Assembly: GCF_900111565.1 (NCBI RefSeq) | Contig: NZ_FOIK01000001.1 | Location: 744,001-808,000 of the forward strand | DNA from: Paenibacillus sp. NFR01 | Lineage (GTDB): Bacteria > Bacillota > Bacilli > Paenibacillales > Paenibacillaceae | Direction of reading: 5' to 3' | DNA length: 64,000 nt | Shown: positions 60,985 to 64,000 of the stretch, one piece after another | Numbering within the stretch: the first letter of the stretch is position 1 | How the letters are laid out: each line of letters begins with the position of its first letter | Notes under the pieces: generated by a model | What the model was told of the DNA's origin: nothing | The model's input: only the letters and a program-made list of their open reading frames with translations | Database searches by the model: none | Program-made: the position numbers and the translations under genes

Positions 60985-63900
60985 ATGTTTTTGAAACGGA
61001 TAGAGTTGGCAGGCTTCAAATCGTTTGCCGATAAAACGGAAATGGAATTCGTGCGCGGGATAACCGCCGTGGTCGGGCCGAACGGAAGCGGTAAAAGCAA
61101 TATTTCCGACGGTATCCGCTGGGTGCTTGGGGAGCAGAGCGCGAAATCGCTGCGCGGCGGCAAAATGGAAGATATTATTTTTGCCGGCAGCGACGCGCGC
61201 AAAGCGGTCAATTTCGGCGAGGTATCGCTCACGCTGGACAATGCAGACCATGTGTTGCCGCTGGATTTTAACGAAGTCACGGTAACGCGGCGCGTGCACC
61301 GCAGCGGGGACAGCGAATATTTAATCAACAAACAGGCTTGCCGATTGAAGGATATTACGGAACTGTTCATGGATACCGGCATCGGCCGCGAGGCGTATTC
61401 CATCATCGGACAAGGCCGGATCGAGGAAATTCTCAGTACGCGTTCCGAAGACCGGCGGGGGATTTTTGAGGAAGCATCCGGCATCGTTAAATATAAATCC
61501 CGTAAAAAGGATGCTACCCGCAAGCTGGATGAAACCGAGCAGAACCTGCTGCGGATTCATGATTTGATCAGCGAGCTGGAGGATCAGGTCGGGCCGCTCA
61601 AGGAGCAGTCTGAAAAGGCGCTTAAGTTCAAGGAGTTGCGCGAGCAGCTCAAGAATCGCGAGATTTCCGTGTACGTGCATCAAATTGAAGAGATTCATAC
61701 AGCGTGGAAGGAAGGCAATGCCCGTCTGGAGACGCTAAAGGGCGAGCAATTAGAGCTTTCGACCATCGTATCAGCGCATGATGCCAAGCTGGAAAGCGGG
61801 CGGGCTGAGCTGCGTTTGCTGGAAGAGAAGGTCGAACAGCTTCAGGAACAGCTGCTCCGTTTCAGTGAAGCTTACGAGAAAAGCGAAGGTTACGCCGAGC
61901 TGCTGAAAGAGCGTAAGCGCAACCTGGAAAATAACCGCGAACAGCTACTGCTGTCGCTCGGCTCGGCGGACGAACGTTCGGCTGGGCGCGAACGGGAGCT
62001 GGCTGAGCTGGAGGAGAAGCTTCAGCAGGCTCGGTTGGCGCTGGAGACGCTGCGCGGCGAAATCACTGCCGAAGAAACACGCCTGGAAGGCGTAACCGGC
62101 GGCATCAGCCAAAGCGCGGAGGAAACGCTGAAAAGCTCTTTGCTTGAGCTGATGAATGCTATGGCGCAAGCCCGCAATGAGATCCGCTACGCAGAGCAGC
62201 AGAAGGAAAGCCTGGAGCGGCGGATGAGCCGCAGCCAGGAGGAAAGCGGAAAATGGACTGCTCGGCTGACGGAGTTGACTTCCGCCAAAGAGGCGCTACT
62301 AACCAAGATTGCTGCGGTGTCTGCTGAAATCGGAACCCTGCGGAGCCGGTACATCACAGAAAGCGAAGAAACCGGCAAACGCCAGAAGCTGCTGGAAGAA
62401 ACCCAAGCGGGACTCCGCAAATGGGAGCAGAAGCGGGAAGCGCAAGTATCCCGCCACGAGACGATGAAAGAAATGCAGGACGATTTTGACGGCTTTATGC
62501 TCGGCGTCAAGGAAGTGCTCAAAGGCGCCCGCAAGGGCCAGCTGAGCGGCGTGCACGGGGCGGTCGCGGAACTGATCGCGGTGCCGGAGAAGCTGGAGAT
62601 GGCGGTCGAAACCGCACTCGGGGCTTCCCTGCAGCATATCGTCATGGAGAATGAGGCGGTGTCCCGGCAGGCGATCGCTTTTCTGAAGCAGCGCCAATTG
62701 GGACGTGCTACCTTCCTACCGCTTGACGTTATCCGCTCGCGGCAAATATCCGGCAGTGACCGGTCCATGGTCGAAGGGGCGGAAGGCTTTGTCGGCATCG
62801 GCTCCGAGCTCGTAGGGTTCGAAGATAAATACGCCAGCATTATCGGCAGCCTGCTCGGCAACGTCGTGATAGCGGAAAACCTGGAGCAGGCGAACCGCAT
62901 AGCCGCCCGCTGCCAGTACCGTTATCGTGTCGTTACCCTGGAAGGCGACGTGGTCAATGCCGGCGGATCGATGACCGGCGGCAGCCAACACAAGAAGAAT
63001 AACAGCCTGCTGAGCCGTAAACGCCAGCTCGATCAGCTTGCCGGCGAGATCGAAGAGAGCGAGCGGCAGATTGCCAAGCTGAAGGCCAGCATCGGGCGCT
63101 TGCGCCAGGATCAGGAAGAGGCGGCGCGGAAGCTGGAAGAGCTGCGTCACAGCGGCGACGAGAAGCGGCTGGAAGAGCAGCGCGTCTCCGGTGACCTGAA
63201 GCAGCTGGACCAGGAGCTTCGCCATGTGCAGGAGCAGGTGGACGAAGCCGGCGCTGAGCACAGCAGTTTTGAGAGCGAAGTAAAGGCGCTGGACGAGAGC
63301 CGTGCAGCAGCGGCTGCCGAATTGGCCAAGCTGGAGCAAGAAGAGAAGCATGCCCATGAAGCCATCCGTACGGCCGAGACAGCGCGTAAAGCCAGCGAGT
63401 CAGCCAAAGAGGAGCTGCAGGGCAAGCTGACGGGCATGAAGGTTGCGGAAGGGAAGCTGGACCAGGAAATCTTCTCGCTGGAAGGGCAGCTGCGCCGTAT
63501 GAAGCATGAAGCAGGCTCGCAGGAGAAGGAGCTGAGCCAGAGCCGCAATATGCTGCTGACCGTGGAACGCGATCTGGAGCAGAATACCAAGGAAATGGTA
63601 CAGCAGAAGGAAGATTTGAACAGCTACCGACTGAAAAAGGAATCCGCGGCTGAATCGCTTGATCTCGCCCGCGCGGAACGTTCTTCGCTTTCGCGTAAGC
63701 TCGAATTGGCTGAGGGGGAGACGAAAGATCAGCGTCAGGCGCTAAAACAAGTGGAAGACAAACTCCGGGCGACGGAAATTGCCGCAAACCGTCTTGATGT
63801 CGAGCTGGACAATATCCTGCGCAAGCTGAGCGACGAATACGAGCTGAGCTACGAGCTGGCGAAGCAGCGGTATCCCGTTCCCGAAGATATCGCTGCAGCG

Positions 63901-64000
63901 CAGGCCGATGTGCAGCGGCTGAAACGCGCCATCTCTGCGCTTGGCGAGGTCAATCTGGGCGCAATCGAGGAATATCAGCGGGTACATGAACGCTTTACGT
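60985..64000 (+). CDS. smc: Chromosome segregation protein SMC, N-terminal part
   Basis: The first 1005 codons are seen; the window cuts the gene. SMC organises chromosomes with ScpA/ScpB. Residues 1-165 are the head with Walker A GPNGSGKSN (residues about 32-40) and FKSFADKTEM. A long coiled coil follows, with the hinge near residues 510-670 (AELIAVPEKLEMAVETALGAS, GRATFLPLD, NAGGSMTGG). The return coil follows, and the frame reaches LGEVNLGAIEEY near the end. ATG at 60985 gives the canonical MFLKRIELAGFKSF start. The C-terminal head and Walker B lie outside. Confidence 0.97.
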   Translation, partial: MFLKRIELAGFKSFADKTEMEFVRGITAVVGPNGSGKSNISDGIRWVLGEQSAKSLRGGKMEDIIFAGSDARKAVNFGEVSLTLDNADHVLPLDFNEVTVTRRVHRSGDSEYLINKQACRLKDITELFMDTGIGREAYSIIGQGRIEEILSTRSEDRRGIFEEASGIVKYKSRKKDATRKLDETEQNLLRIHDLISELEDQVGPLKEQSEKALKFKELREQLKNREISVYVHQIEEIHTAWKEGNARLETLKGEQLELSTIVSAHDAKLESGRAELRLLEEKVEQLQEQLLRFSEAYEKSEGYAELLKERKRNLENNREQLLLSLGSADERSAGRERELAELEEKLQQARLALETLRGEITAEETRLEGVTGGISQSAEETLKSSLLELMNAMAQARNEIRYAEQQKESLERRMSRSQEESGKWTARLTELTSAKEALLTKIAAVSAEIGTLRSRYITESEETGKRQKLLEETQAGLRKWEQKREAQVSRHETMKEMQDDFDGFMLGVKEVLKGARKGQLSGVHGAVAELIAVPEKLEMAVETALGASLQHIVMENEAVSRQAIAFLKQRQLGRATFLPLDVIRSRQISGSDRSMVEGAEGFVGIGSELVGFEDKYASIIGSLLGNVVIAENLEQANRIAARCQYRYRVVTLEGDVVNAGGSMTGGSQHKKNNSLLSRKRQLDQLAGEIEESERQIAKLKASIGRLRQDQEEAARKLEELRHSGDEKRLEEQRVSGDLKQLDQELRHVQEQVDEAGAEHSSFESEVKALDESRAAAAAELAKLEQEEKHAHEAIRTAETARKASESAKEELQGKLTGMKVAEGKLDQEIFSLEGQLRRMKHEAGSQEKELSQSRNMLLTVERDLEQNTKEMVQQKEDLNSYRLKKESAAESLDLARAERSSLSRKLELAEGETKDQRQALKQVEDKLRATEIAANRLDVELDNILRKLSDEYELSYELAKQRYPVPEDIAAAQADVQRLKRAISALGEVNLGAIEEYQRVHERFT

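Noticed and set aside
1..64000. CRISPR arrays, tRNA or rRNA genes, insertion sequences
   Set aside because: I saw no regularly spaced repeats, no cloverleaf-like sequence with a TTCGAATC-type arm in proper context, and no transposase frame with terminal repeats.

Overview
The window looks like chromosomal DNA of a spore-forming member of the Bacillota, most likely Paenibacillus or a close relative. The grounds are moderately high GC, strong Shine-Dalgarno sites with frequent GTG/TTG starts, a complete GerA-type germinant receptor operon, the sporulation gene ylbJ, YjcZ-like tiny membrane proteins, a copper-amine-oxidase stalk-domain protein, and the block rsmD-coaD-ylbJ-sepM-tmcAL-DUF177-rpmF-fapR-plsX-fabH-fabD-fabG-acpP-fabF-rnc-smc. 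The assignment rests on gene content and style, not on a database match.

Layout. 0-6 kb: end of a P-loop kinase gene, an ECF sigma factor with a membrane anti-sigma-like partner carrying a duplicated domain, a membrane-anchored Mrr-type nuclease, an APH-family kinase, a divergent SDR/TetR pair with two operator copies, and an AHSA1-DinB fusion. 6-16 kb: MFS transporter, exonuclease III, M29 aminopeptidase, a YbaK-like deacylase, trpS under a Trp T-box, a secreted tyrosine phosphatase, and a glycosyltransferase/flippase-like pair. 16-18.7 kb: an Lrp-type regulator and a divergent LysR/SDR pair. 18.8-25.8 kb: an iron island (two FecCD permeases, a lipoprotein binding protein, an HmoA-like haem monooxygenase and a second binding protein) with three Fur-like boxes, interleaved with a DinB protein and an MBL-LOG pair. 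25.8-37 kb: Rrf2 regulator and methyltransferase, germination operon in order A-C-D-B, a lipoprotein amidohydrolase with its LacI regulator, a second divergent TetR/SDR pair, an MmcQ-type protein and another MFS transporter.

37-47.5 kb is the most accessory-looking stretch. It holds a stalk-domain secreted protein, a zinc-ribbon/TM/von Willebrand A protein paired with a secreted N-acetylmuramoyl-alanine amidase, a sulfurtransferase, PilZ and diguanylate cyclase proteins, and a lysis-like cassette (glucosaminidase plus holin-like protein) followed by small surface or spore-type proteins. No phage structural or integrase gene accompanies the cassette.

47.6-64 kb is core: RsmD, CoaD, YlbJ, a PDZ-Lon protease, TmcAL, DUF177, L32, then the FapR-controlled phospholipid and fatty-acid synthesis genes, RNase III and SMC, which is cut by the window end. 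The lipid genes form one flow: FapR senses malonyl-CoA; PlsX makes acyl-phosphate; FabH, FabD, FabG, AcpP and FabF run initiation and elongation.

The most interesting signals are the Trp T-box followed by a possible Trp-Trp leader peptide, the zinc-ribbon/VWA-amidase pair, the orphan lysis-like cassette, the fapR Shine-Dalgarno placed for an AUC codon, and a patchily shared leader upstream of fapR and smc.
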